A stretch of DNA of 64,000 bases from Budorcas taxicolor (taxonomy: Eukaryota; Chordata; Mammalia; Artiodactyla; Bovidae), in NCBI RefSeq assembly GCF_023091745.1, contig NC_068920.1, forward strand, positions 6,386,001 to 6,450,000. Reading direction: 5' to 3'. Of the stretch, positions 34,023 through 45,100 are shown piece by piece. The position numbers and the translations under genes are program-made. Under the pieces are notes generated by a model that made no database searches, was not told the DNA's origin, and was given only the letters and a program-made list of their open reading frames with translations. The first letter of the stretch is position 1; every line of letters begins with the position of its first letter.

Positions 34023-37000
34023 ATGGATCTTTGGGTGCTTCTGAGTCTCCCCAGGGGAGTCAGGCCTCGTCTCGAATGGGGGCATGCACGTGCGCTTTCC
34101 TCCCGTGCTGCAGCAGTAGTGTCACGCTTCCTGTCACGTGGATCAAGGGATCTGTGGCTTTCCCTCGAGGCTGTCCCTCAAGGATTTCCCACGAGGCTTT
34201 CCCACAGGGCTGTGCCACGTGCCACCTTGGTGTGAGTCGATCCTCGGCGTGAAAGACGAGCCGGTGAAGGGAAAAGAGGTTCGTCTGGAATGGACTGAGA
34301 CATCTGGGGGACTCTTGGAATGGTGGCACGACCCTGGACTTCCTCTCGCCGTTCCTGTTGACTGAGCCCCCTCTTGAGATGCGATGGGATCGCCGGGAAA
34401 TCTTTCCCGACGAAGCAGGGAAAGGATCCCTCATCTCGAGCTACGAGGCGGAAACGGGGCGCCTCTGGATGTGGGCGGGACCCTCGTGTTTCCTCTCCAG
34501 TGGAGACGGGTATGTCGGGGAAATTCCTGATTTGCACCAAGGGTGTGAAGGACCCTTTCGAAGTTCCAGAGGTGAGGTGTGATCAGCCTCGAGACACCTC
34601 AGCGAAAATGGGCCTCATCTCGCCTGGAGGGAAGAACCTCCTGGATTTTCTCGAGTTGCGGCAGGTCTTCTCGAGTTACGACGGGAACCTCAGGGACCCG
34701 CTCTGGTGGCCTCAGGAAAGCCCAGTCCCCATGCGAGGTGCTAGGGGCCCTCTCGGGATTCCTCTCCCATCCATGCCCGGGACTAAGACCTTGTGTGGAG
34801 TCGGGGCCGGAACCTGAGGATTCCTCTCCAGTGTTGACATGGATCTTGGGGTGCTTCTGAGTCTCCCCATGGGAGTCAGGCCTCGTCTCGAGTGGGGGCA
34901 TGCACGTGCGCTTTCCTCCCGAGCTGCAGCAGTAGTGTCACGCTTCCTGTCACGTGGATCAAGGGATCTGTGGCTTTCCCTCGAGGTTTCCCCTCCAGTC
35001 TTTCCCACGAGGCTTCCCACAGGGCTGTGCCACGTGCCACCTTGGTGTGAGTCGATCCTCGGCGTGAAAGACGAGCCGGTGAAGGGAAAAGAGATTCCTA
35101 TGGAAGGACTGAGACATCTGGGGGACTCTTGGAATGGTGGCACGATCCTTGAGTTCCTCTCGGCGTTCCTGTTGAGAGGGCCTCCTCTTGAGATGCGATG
35201 GGAACGCCGGGAATTCTTTCCCGACGAAGCAGGGAAAGGATCCCTCATCTCGAGCTACGAGGCGGAAATGGGGCTCCTCTGGATGTGGGCGGGACCCTCA
35301 TATTTCCTCTTGAGTGGAGACGGCATTTCGGGGAACTTCTTGAGTTGCGCCAAGTCTGAGAAGTACCCTTTCGAAGTTCCAGAGGTGAGGTGTGATTAGG
35401 CTCGAGAAGCCTCTGCGGAAATGGGCCTCATCTCGCCTGCAGGGGAGAACCTCCTGGATACTCTCGAGTTGAGGCAGGTCTTCTCGAGTTACGACGGGGA
35501 CCTCAGGGACCCGCTCCGGTGGGCTCAGTAACGGCCAGTCCCCATGCGAGTTGCTAGGGGCCATCTCGGGATTCCTCTTCCGTCGATGCCGGGGCCTAAG
35601 ACCTTGTGTGGAGTCGGGGCCGGACCCTGAGGATTCCTCTCCAGTGTTGACATGGATTTTGGTGTGCCTCTGAGTCTCCCCAGGGGAGTCAGGCCTCGTC
35701 TAGAGTTTGGGCATGCACGTGCGCTTCCCTCCCGAGCTGCAGCAGTAGGGTCACGCATCCTGTCACGTGGATGAAGGGATCTGTGGCTTTCCCTCGAGGC
35801 TTTCCCTCGAGGCTTTCCCACGAGTCTTTCCCACAGGGCTGTGCCACGTGCCACCTTGGTGTGAGTCGATCCTCGGCGTGAAAGACGAGCCGGTGAAGGG
35901 AAAAGAGGTTCCTCTGGAATGGACTGAGACATCTGGGGGACTCTTGGAATGGTGGCACGACCCTGAAGTTCCTCTCGCCGTTCCTGTTGAGAGGGCCTCC
36001 TCTTGAGATGCGACGGGAAGGCCGGGAATTCTTTCCCGACGAAGCAGGGAAAGGATCCCTCACCTCGAGCTACGAGGCGGAAACGGGGCTCCTCTGGATG
36101 TGGGCGGGACCCTCGTGTTTCCTCTCGAGTGGAGACGGGTATGTCGGGGAACTTCTTGAGTTGCACCAAGGGTGGGAAGGACCCTTTCGACGTTCCAGAG
36201 GTGAGGTGTGATTAGCCCCAAGAAGCCTCTGCGGAAATGGGCCTCATCTCGCCTGCAGGGGAGAACCTCCTGGATATTCTCGAGTTGAGGCAGGTCTTCT
36301 CGAGTTACGACGGGGACCTCAGGGACTCGCTCTGGTGGCCTCAGGAAGGGACAGTCCCCATTCGAGTTGCTAGCGGCCATCTCGGGATTCCTCTCCCGTC
36401 GATGCCGGGGCCTAAGACCTTGTGTGGAGTCGGGGTCGGAACCTGAGGATTCCTCTCCAGTGTTGCCGTGGATCTTAGGGTCCTTCTGAGTCTCCCCAGG
36501 GCAGTCAGGCCTTGTCTCGAGTGGGGGCATGCACGTGTGCTTTCCTCCCGAGCTGCAGCAGTAGTGTCACGCTTCCTGTCACGTGGATCAAGGGATCTGT
36601 GGCTTTCCCTCGAGGCTGTCCCTCAAGGATTTCCCACGAGGCTTTCCCACAGGGCTGTGCCACGTGCCACCTTGGTGTGAGTCGATCCTCGGCGTGAAAG
36701 ACGAGCCGGTGAAGGGAAAAGAGGTTCGTCTGGAATGGACTGAGACATCTGGGGGACTCTTGGAATGGTGGCACGACCCTGGACTTCCTCTCGCCGTTCC
36801 TGTTGAGAGGGCCTCCTCTTGAGATGCGACGGGAACGCCGGGAACTCTTTCCCGACGAAGCAGTGTAAGGATCCCTCATCTCGAGCTACGAGGCGGAAAC
36901 GGGGCTCCTCTGGATGTGGCGGGACCCTCGTGTTTCCTCTCGAGGGGAGACGGGTATGTCGGGGAACTTCTTGACTTGCACCAAGGGTGTGAAGGACCCT

Positions 37001-37282
37001 TTCGAAGTTCCAGAGGTGAGGTGTGATCAGCCTCGAGAGGCCTCAGCGGAAATGGGCCTCATCTCGCCTGGAGGGGAGAACCTCCTGGATTTTCTCGAGT
37101 TGCGGCAGGTCTTCTGGAGTTACGACGGGGACCTCAGGGACCCGCTCTGGTGGCCTCAGGAAAGCCCAGTCCCCATGCGAGGTGCTACGGGCCCTCTCAG
37201 GATTCCTCTCCCGTCCATGCAGAGGCCTAAGACCTTGTGTGGAGTCAGGGCCGGACCCTGAAGATTCCTCTCCAGCGTTGCC
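34023..37282 (+). repeat. Four-monomer spacer between HOR-II copies (3,260 bp)
   Basis: Monomers start at 34,023 (type 1/W-like, ATGGATCTTTGGG), 34,839, 35,652 and 36,468 (GTG at the anchor). The last two resemble 46,982-48,613 (CTGCAGGGGAGAACC, GATATTCTCGAGTTGAGG, GGATCTTAGGGTC). The last one ends with the AGTGTAAGG / GATGTGGCGGG signature that also precedes P monomers at 22,672 and 50,245. Confidence 0.75.
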
Positions 37283-38896
37283 ATGGATCTTGGGGTGCTT
37301 CTGAGTCTCCCCAGGAGAGTCAGGCCTCGTCTCCACTGGGGGCATGCACGTGCGCTTTCCTCCCGAGCTGCAGCAGTAGTGTCACGCTTCTTGTCACGTG
37401 GATCAAGGGATCTGTGGCTTTCCTTCGAGGGTTTACCACGAGGCTTTCCCACAGGGCTCTGCCACGTGCCACCTTGGTGTAAGTCGATCATCGGCGTGAG
37501 AGGCCACCCGTGAATGGAAAAGAGGTTCCTCTGGAATGGACTGAGACATCTGGGGCTCTTGGAATGGTGGCATGACCCTGGAGTTCCTCTCGCCGTTCCT
37601 GTTGACTGAGCCTCCTCTTGAGATGCGATGGGATCGCCGGGAAATCTTTCCCGACGAAGCAGGGAAAGGATCCCTCATCTCGAGCTACGAGGCGGAAATG
37701 GGGCTCCTCTGGATGTGGGCGGGACCCTCATATTTCCTCTCGAGTGGAGACGGCATTTCGGGGAACTTCTTGAGTTGCGCCAAGGCTGAGAAGTACCCTT
37801 TCGAAGTTCCAGAGGTGAGGTGTGATTAGGCTCGAGACGCCGCAGCGGAAATGGGCCTCATCTCGCCTGGAGGGGAGAACCCACTGGATTTTCTCGATTT
37901 GCGGCGGGTCTTCTCGAGTTACGACGGGGACCTCAAGGACCCGCTCTGGTGGCCTCAGGAAAGTCCAGTCACCATGCGAGTTGTTAGGGTCCACCTCGGG
38001 GTTCCTCTCCCGTCGATGCCAGGGCCTAGGACCTTGTGTGGAGTCGGGGCCGTAACCTGAGGATTCCTCTCCAGTGTTGACATGGATCTTGGGGTGCTTC
38101 TGAGTCTCCCCAGGGGAGTCAGGCCTCGTCTCGAGTGGGGGCATGCACGTGCGCTTTCCTCCCGAGCTTCAGCAGTAGTGTCACGCTTCCTGGCACGTGG
38201 ATCAAGGGATCTGTGGCTTTCCCTCGAGGCTTTCCCTCGAGGCTTTGCCACGAGGCTTTCCCACAGGGCTGTGTCACGTGCCACCTTGGTGTGAGTCGAT
38301 CCTCGGCGTGAAAGACTAGCCGGTGAAGGGAAAAGAGGTTCCTCTGGAATGGACTGAGACATCTGGGGGACTCTTGGAATGGTGGCACGACCCTGGAGTT
38401 CCTTTCGCTGTTCCTGTTGAGACGGCCTGCTCTTGAGATGCGACGGGAACGCTGGGAATTCTTTCCCGACGAAGCAGGGAAAGGATCCCTCAACTCGAGC
38501 TACGAGGCGGAAACGGGGCTCCTCTGGATGGGGGCGGGACCCACGTGTTTCCTCTCGAGGGAAGACCGGTATGTCGCGGAACATCTTGAGTTGCATCAAG
38601 GGTGTGAAGGACCCTTTTGAAGGTCCAGAGGGGACGTGTGATTACCCTCGAGACGCCTCAGCGGAAATGAGCCTCATCTCGCCTGGAGGGGAGAACCTCC
38701 TGGATTTTCTCGAGTTGCGGCAGGTCTTCTCGATTTACGACGGGGACCTCAGGGACCCGCTCTGGTGGCCTCAGGAAAGGCCAGTCCCCATGCGAGTTAC
38801 TAGGGGCCATCTCGGGATTCCTCTCCCGTTGATGCTGCGTCCTAAGACCTTGTGTGAGTCGGGGCCGGAACCTGAGGATTCCTCTCCAGTGTTGAC

Positions 38897-39699
38897 ATAG
38901 ATCTTGGGGTGCCACTGAGTCTCCCCAGGGGAGTCAGGCCTCGTCTCGAGTGGGGGCATGCACGTGCGCTTTCCTCCCGAGCTGCAGCAGTAGGGTCACG
39001 CTTCCTGTCACGTGGATCAAGGGATCTGTGGCTTTCCCTCGAGGCTTTCCCTCGAGGCTTTCCCACAGGGCTGTGCCACGTGCCACCTTGGTGTGAGTCG
39101 ATCCTCGGCGTGAAAGACGAGCCGGTGAAGGGAAAAGAGGTTCCTCTGGAATGGACTGAGACATCTGGGGGACTCTTGGAATGGTGGCACGACCCTGGAG
39201 TTCCTCTCGCCGTTCCTGTTGAGAGGGCCTCCTCTTGTGATGCGACGGGAAGGCCGGGAATTTGTTCCCAACAAAGCAGGGAAAGGATCCCTCATCTCGA
39301 GCTACGAGGCGGAAACGGGGCTCCTCTGGATGTGGGCGGGACCCTCGTGTTTCCTCTCGAATGGAGACGGGTATGTCGTGGAACTTCTTGAGTTGCATCA
39401 AGGGTGTGAAGAACCCTTTCGACGTTCCAGAGGTGAGGTGTGATAAGCCTCGAGACACCGCAGCGGAAATGGGCCTCATCTCGCCTGGCGGGGAAAACCT
39501 CCTGGAATTTCTCGAGTTGCGGCAGGTCTTCTCGAGTTACGACGGGGACCTCAGAGACCCGCTCTGGTGGCCTCAGGAAAGGCTAGTCCCCATGCGAGTT
39601 GCTAGGGGCCATCTCGGGATTCCTCTCCCGTCGAGGCTGGGGCGTAAGGCCTTGTGTGGAGTCGGGGCCGGAAGCTGAGGATTCCTCTCCAGTGTTGAC
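38897..39699 (+). repeat. HOR-II S' monomer with a short replaced tract
   Basis: Between about 38,993 and 39,068 it reads GTAGGGTCACGC, CTGTCACGTGG and only three 13-bp blocks, where S at 25,915 and 30,776 has GTAGTGTCACGC, CTGGCACATGG and four. GTAGGGTCACGC otherwise occurs near 35,745. Flanks match S. A conversion-like patch centred on the 13-bp blocks explains the 803-bp length. Confidence 0.65.
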
Positions 39700-41940
39700 A
39701 TGGATCTTGGGGTGCCTAGGAGTCTCCCGAGGGGAGTCAGGCCTCATCTGGAGTGGGGCATGCCCTTGCGCTTTCCTCCCGAGCTACAGCAGTAGTGTCA
39801 CGCTTCCTGGCACGTGGATCAAGGGATCTGTGGCTTTCCCTCGAGGCTTTCCCTCGAGGCTTTCCCATGAGGCTTTCCCACAGGGCTGTGCCACGTGCCA
39901 CCTTGGTGTGAGTCGATCCTCCGGGTGAAAGACGAGCCGGTGAAGGGAAAAAAGGTTCCTCTGGAATGGACTGAGACATCTGGGGGACTCTTGGAATGGT
40001 GGCACGACCCTGGAGTTCCTCTCGCCGTTCCTGTTGAGAGGGCCTCCTCTTGTGATGCGACGGGAACGCTGGGAATACTTTCCCGACGAAGCAGGGAAGG
40101 GATCCCTCATCTGGAGCTGCGAATCGGAAACGGGGCTCCTCTGGATGTGGGCGGGACCCTCGTGTTTCCTCTCGATTGTAGACGGGTATGTCCGGGAACT
40201 TCTTGAGTTGCACCAAGGCTGTAAAGGCCCCTTTCGAACCTCGCGAGGTGAGGTGTGATTAGCCTCGAGACGCCTCAGCGGAAATGGGCCTCATCTCGCC
40301 TGGAGGGGAGAACCTCCTGGATTTTCTCGAGTTGCGGCAGCTCTTCTCGAGTTACTACGGGGACCTCAGGGACCCGATCTGCTGGACTCAGGAAAGGCCA
40401 GTCCCCTTGCGAGTTGCTAGAGGCCATCTCGGGATTCCTCTCCCGTCGATGCCGGGGACTAAGACCATGTGTGGAGTCGGGGCTGGAACCTGAGGATTCC
40501 TCTCCAATGTTGACATGGATCTTGGGGTGCCTCTGAGTCTCGCCAGGGGAGTCAGGCCTCGTCTCGTGTGAGGGCATGCACGTACGCTTTCCTCCCGAGC
40601 TGCAGCAGTAGTGTCACGCTTCATGTCACGTGGATCAAGGGATCTGTGGCTTTCCCTCGAGGGTTTCCCTCGAGGCTTTCCCACAGGGCTGTGCCACGTG
40701 CCACCTTGATGTGAGTCAATCCTCGGCGTGAAAGACGAGCCGGTGAAGGGAAAAGAGGTTCCTCTGGAATGGACTGAGACATCTGGGGGACTCTTGGAAT
40801 GATGGCACGACCCTGGAGTTCCTCTCGCCGTTCCTATTGAGAAGGCCTCCTCTTGAGATGCGACGGGAACGCTGGGAATTCTTTCCCGTCGAAGCAGGGA
40901 GAGCATCCCTCATCTGGAGCTACGAGTAGGAAACGGGGCTCCTCTGGATGTGGGCGGGACCCTCGTGTTTCCTCTCGAGTGGAGACGGGTATGTCGGGGA
41001 ACTTCTTGAGTTGCACCAAGGCTGTAAAGGCCCCTTTCGAACTTCGAGAGGTGAGGTGTGATTAGCCTCGAGACGCCTCAGCGGAAATGGGCCTCATCTC
41101 ACCTGACGGGGAAAACCTCCTGGATTTTCTCGAGTTGCGGCAGGTCTTCTCGAGTACGACGGGGTCCTCAGGGACCCGCTCTGATGGCCTCAGGAAAGGC
41201 CAATCCCCATGTGAGTTGCTAGGGGCCATCTCGGGATTCCTCTCCCGTCGATCCCGGGGCGTAAGACCTTGTGTGGAGTCGGGGCCGGAACCTGAGGATT
41301 CCTCTCCAGTGTTGATAAGGATCTTGGGGTGCCTAGGAGTCTCCCGAGGGGAGTCAGGCCTCATCTGGAGTGGGGCATGCACGTGCGGTTTCCTCCCGAG
41401 CTACAGCAGTAGTGTCACGCTTCCTGGCACGTGGATCAAGGGATCTGTGGCTTTCCCTCGAGGCTTTGCCTCGAGGCTTTCCCACGAGGCTTTCCCACAG
41501 GGCTGTGCCACGTGCCACCTTGGTGTGAGTCGATCCTCGGCGTGATAGACGAGCCGGTGAAGGGAAAAGTGATTCCTATGAAAGGACTGAGATATCTGGG
41601 GGACTCTGGGAATGGTGGCACGACCCTGGAGGTCCTCTCGCCGTTCCTGTTGAGAGGGCCTCCTCTTGAGATGCGATGGGAACGCCGGGAATTCTTTCCG
41701 GAAGAAGCAGGGAAATGATCCCTCATCTCGAGCTACGAGGGGGAAACGGGGCTCCTCTGGATATGGGCGGAACCCTCATGTTTCCTCTCGAGTGGAGACG
41801 GGTATTTCGGGAAACTTCTTGAGTTGCCCCAAGGCTGTGAAGTACCCTTTCCAAGTTCCAGAGGTGAGGTGTGATTAGCCTCGAGACGCCGCAGCGGAAA
41901 TGGGCCTCATCTCGCCTGGAGGGTAGAAGCTACTGGATTT

Positions 41941-41980
41941 TCTCGAGTTGCGGCAGGTTTTCTCGAGTTGCGGCAGGTCT
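41941..41980 (+). repeat. Private 20-bp tandem duplication in HOR-II V'
   Basis: Two adjacent 20-bp units, TCTCGAGTTGCGGCAGGTTT and TCTCGAGTTGCGGCAGGTCT, occur where every other monomer I checked has one. The duplicated unit is the single short (20-bp) step in the 31-bp subrepeat register, bounded by TCTCGAG on both sides. It makes this the longest monomer, 834 bp. Confidence 0.85.
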
Positions 41981-42150
41981 TCTCGAGTTACGACGGGGAC
42001 CTCAGGGACCCGCTCTGGGGGCCTCAGGAAAGGGCAGTCCCCATGCGAGTTAATAGGGGCCATCTAAGGATTCCTCTCCCGTCGATACCGGGGTCAAAAG
42101 CCTTGTGCGGAGTCAGGGCCGGAACCTGAGGATTCCTCTCCAGTGTTGAC

Positions 42151-45100
42151 ATGGATCTTTGGGTGCTTCTGAGTCTCCCCAGGGGAGTCAGGCCTCGTCT
42201 CGAATGGGGGCATGCACGTGCGCTTTCCTCCCGTGCTGCAGCAGTAGTGTCACGCTTCCTGTCACGTGGATCAAGGGACCTGTGGCTTTCCCTCGAGGCT
42301 TTCCCTTGAGGCTTTCCCACGAGGCTTTCCCACAGGGCTGTGCCACGTGCCACCCTGGTGTGAGTCGATCCTCGGCGTGAAAGACGAGCCGGTGAAGGGA
42401 AAAGAGGTTCCTCTGGAATGGACTGAGACATCTGGGGGACTCTTGGAATGGTGGCACGATCCTGGACTTCCTCTCGCCGTTCCTGTTGAGAGGGCCTCCT
42501 CTTGAGATGCGACGGGAACGCCAGGAACTCTTTCCCGACGAAGCAGGGAAAGGATCCCTCATCTCGAGCTACGAGGCGGAAACGGGGCACCTCTGGATGA
42601 GGGCGGGACACTCGTGTTTCCTCTCGAGGGGGACGGGTATGTCGGGGAACTTCTTGATTTGCACCAAGGGTGTGAAGGACCCTTTCGAAGTTCCACAGGT
42701 GAGGTGTGATCAGCCTCGAGACGCCTCAGCGGAAATGGGCCTCAATCGGCCTGGAGGGGAGAAACTCCTGGATTTTCTCGAGTTGCGGCAGGTCTTCTCG
42801 AGTTACGACGGGGACCTCAGGGATCCGCTCTGCTGGCCTCAGGAAAGTCCAGTCCCCATGCGAGTTGCTAGGGGCCATCTCGGAATTCCTCTCCCGTCCA
42901 TGCCGGGGCCGAAGACCTTGTGTGAAGTCGGGGCCGGAACCTGAGGAGTCCTCTCCAGTGTTGACATGGATCTTCGAGGGCTTCTGAGTCTCCGCAGGGG
43001 AGTCAGGCCTCGTCTCGAGTGGGGGCATGCACGTGCGATTTCCTCACGAGCTGGAGCAGTAGTGTCACGCTTCCTGTCCCGTAGACCAAGGGATCTGCGG
43101 TTTTCCCTCGAGGCTTTCCCACGAGGCTTTCCCACAGGGCTCTGCCACGTGCCACCTTGGTGTGAGTCGATCCTCGGCGTGAAAGACGAGTCGGTGAAGG
43201 GAAAAGAGTTTCCTCAGGAATGGACTGAGACATCTGGGGGACTCCTGGAATGGTGGCACGACCCTGGAGTTCCTCTTGCCGATCCTGTTGAGAGGGCCTC
43301 TGCTTGAGATGCGACGGGAACGCCGGGAATTCGTTTCCAATGACTCAGGGAAAGGATACCTCATCTCGATCTACGAGGCGGAAACGGGGCTCCTTTGGAT
43401 GTGGGCGGGAGCCTCGTGTTTCCCCTCGAGTGGAGACGGGCATGTCGGGGAACTTCTTGCGTTGCACCAAGGGTGTGAAGGACCCTTTCGAAGTTCCGGT
43501 GGTGAGGTGTGATCAGCCTCGAGACGCCTCAGCAGAAATGGCCGCATCTCGCCTGGAGGGGAGAACCTCCTGGATTTTCTCGAATTCCGGCAGGTGTTCT
43601 CGGGTTACGACGGGGACGTAAGGGACCCGCTAAGGTATCCTCAGAAGAGGCCAGTCCCCATGCGAGTTGCTAGGGGGCATTTCGGGATTCCTCTCCCGTC
43701 GATGTCGGGGCCTAAGACCTTGTGTGGAATCCGGGCCGAAACCTGAGGATTCCTCTCCAGTGCTGACATGAATCTTGGGGTTCTTCTGGAGTCTCCCCAG
43801 GGGATTTAGGCCTCTTTCCCATTGGGGGCATGCACGTGCGCTTTCCTCCTGAGCTGTAGCAGCAGTGTCACGCTTCCCGTCACTTGGATCAAGGGATCTG
43901 TGGCTTTCCTTCGAGGCTTTCCCACGAGGATTTCCCACAGGGATGTGCCACGTGCCGCCGGGGTGTGAGTCGACCCTCAGCGTGAGATACGAGCTTGTGA
44001 AGGGAAAAGAGGTTCCTCTGGAATGGACTGAGACATCTGGGGGACTCTTGGAATGGTGGCACGACACTGCAGTTCCTCTTGCCTTTCCTGTTGAGAGGGC
44101 CTCCTCTTCAGATGCGATGGGAATGCCGGGAATTCTTTCCCAACGAAGCAGGGAAAGGATCCCTCATCTTTACCTTCGAGGTGGAAACGGGGATCCTCTG
44201 GATGTGGGCGGGACCCTCGTGCTTCCTCTCGAGTGGAGACGGGTATGTCGGGAAACTTCATGAGTTGCAGCAAGAGTGTGAAGGACCCTTTCGAAGTTCC
44301 AGAGTTTAGGTGTGATTAGCCTCCAGACGCCTCAGCGGAAAAGGGCCTCATGTCGCCTGGAGGGGAGAACCTCCTGGATTTTCTCGAGTTGCGGCAGGTG
44401 TTCTCGAGTTACGACGGGGACCTCAGGGACCCGCTTTAGTGGCGTCAGCAAGGCCAATCCCCAGGCGAGTTGCTAGGGGGCCTCTACGGATTCCCCACCT
44501 GTCGAGGCCGGGGTCTAAGACCTTGTGCGGAGTCGGGGCCGGAAGCTGAGGTTTCCTGTCCAGTGCGGACATGGATCTTGGGCTACTACTGTAGTCTCCC
44601 CAGGGGAGTCAGGCCTCATCTCGAGTGGGGGCATGCACGTGCGCTTTCCTCCCGAGCTGTATCAGCAGTGTCAAGCTTCCTGTCACGTTGATTAAGGGAT
44701 CTGTGGCTCTCCGTCGAGGCTTTCCCAGGAGGATTTCCCACGGGGCTGTGCCACGTGCAACCGTGGTGTCAGTCAATCCTCAGCGTGAAAGACGAGCCAG
44801 TGCAGGGAAAAGAGGTTCCTCTGGAATGGACTGAGATATCTGGGGGACTCTTGGAATGGTGGCAAGACCCTGGAGTTCCTCTGGCCTATCCTGTTGAGAG
44901 CACGTCCTCTTGAGATGCGAAGGGACCGCTGGGAATTCTTTCCCGATGACGCAGGGACAGGATCCCTCATCTCGAGCTACGAGGCGATAACGGGGCTCCT
45001 CTGGATCTGGGCAGGAACCTCGTGCTTCCTCTCGAGTGGAGACGGGTATGTCGGAGAACTTCTTGAGTTGCAGCAAGGGTCTGAAGGACCCTTTCGAAGT

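Larger units (their letters stand above)
37283..42150 (+). repeat. HOR-II copy 3, six monomers (4,868 bp)
   Basis: Monomers start at 37,283 (P), 38,082 (R), 38,897 (S'), 39,700 (T), 40,515 (U) and 41,317 (V'). The length differs from 4,861 by two visible events: S' is 803 instead of 816 bp (one 13-bp block fewer, plus one base) and V' is 834 bp through a 20-bp tandem duplication. P here has CTGGATGTGGGCGGGACC where the other two copies have CTTGATGTGGGCGGAACC. Confidence 0.85.

Noticed and set aside
34023..37282. Insertion of non-satellite DNA between HOR-II copies
   Set aside because: The spacer is four ordinary monomers of 813-816 bp with the same anchor, E-boxes and 13-bp blocks.
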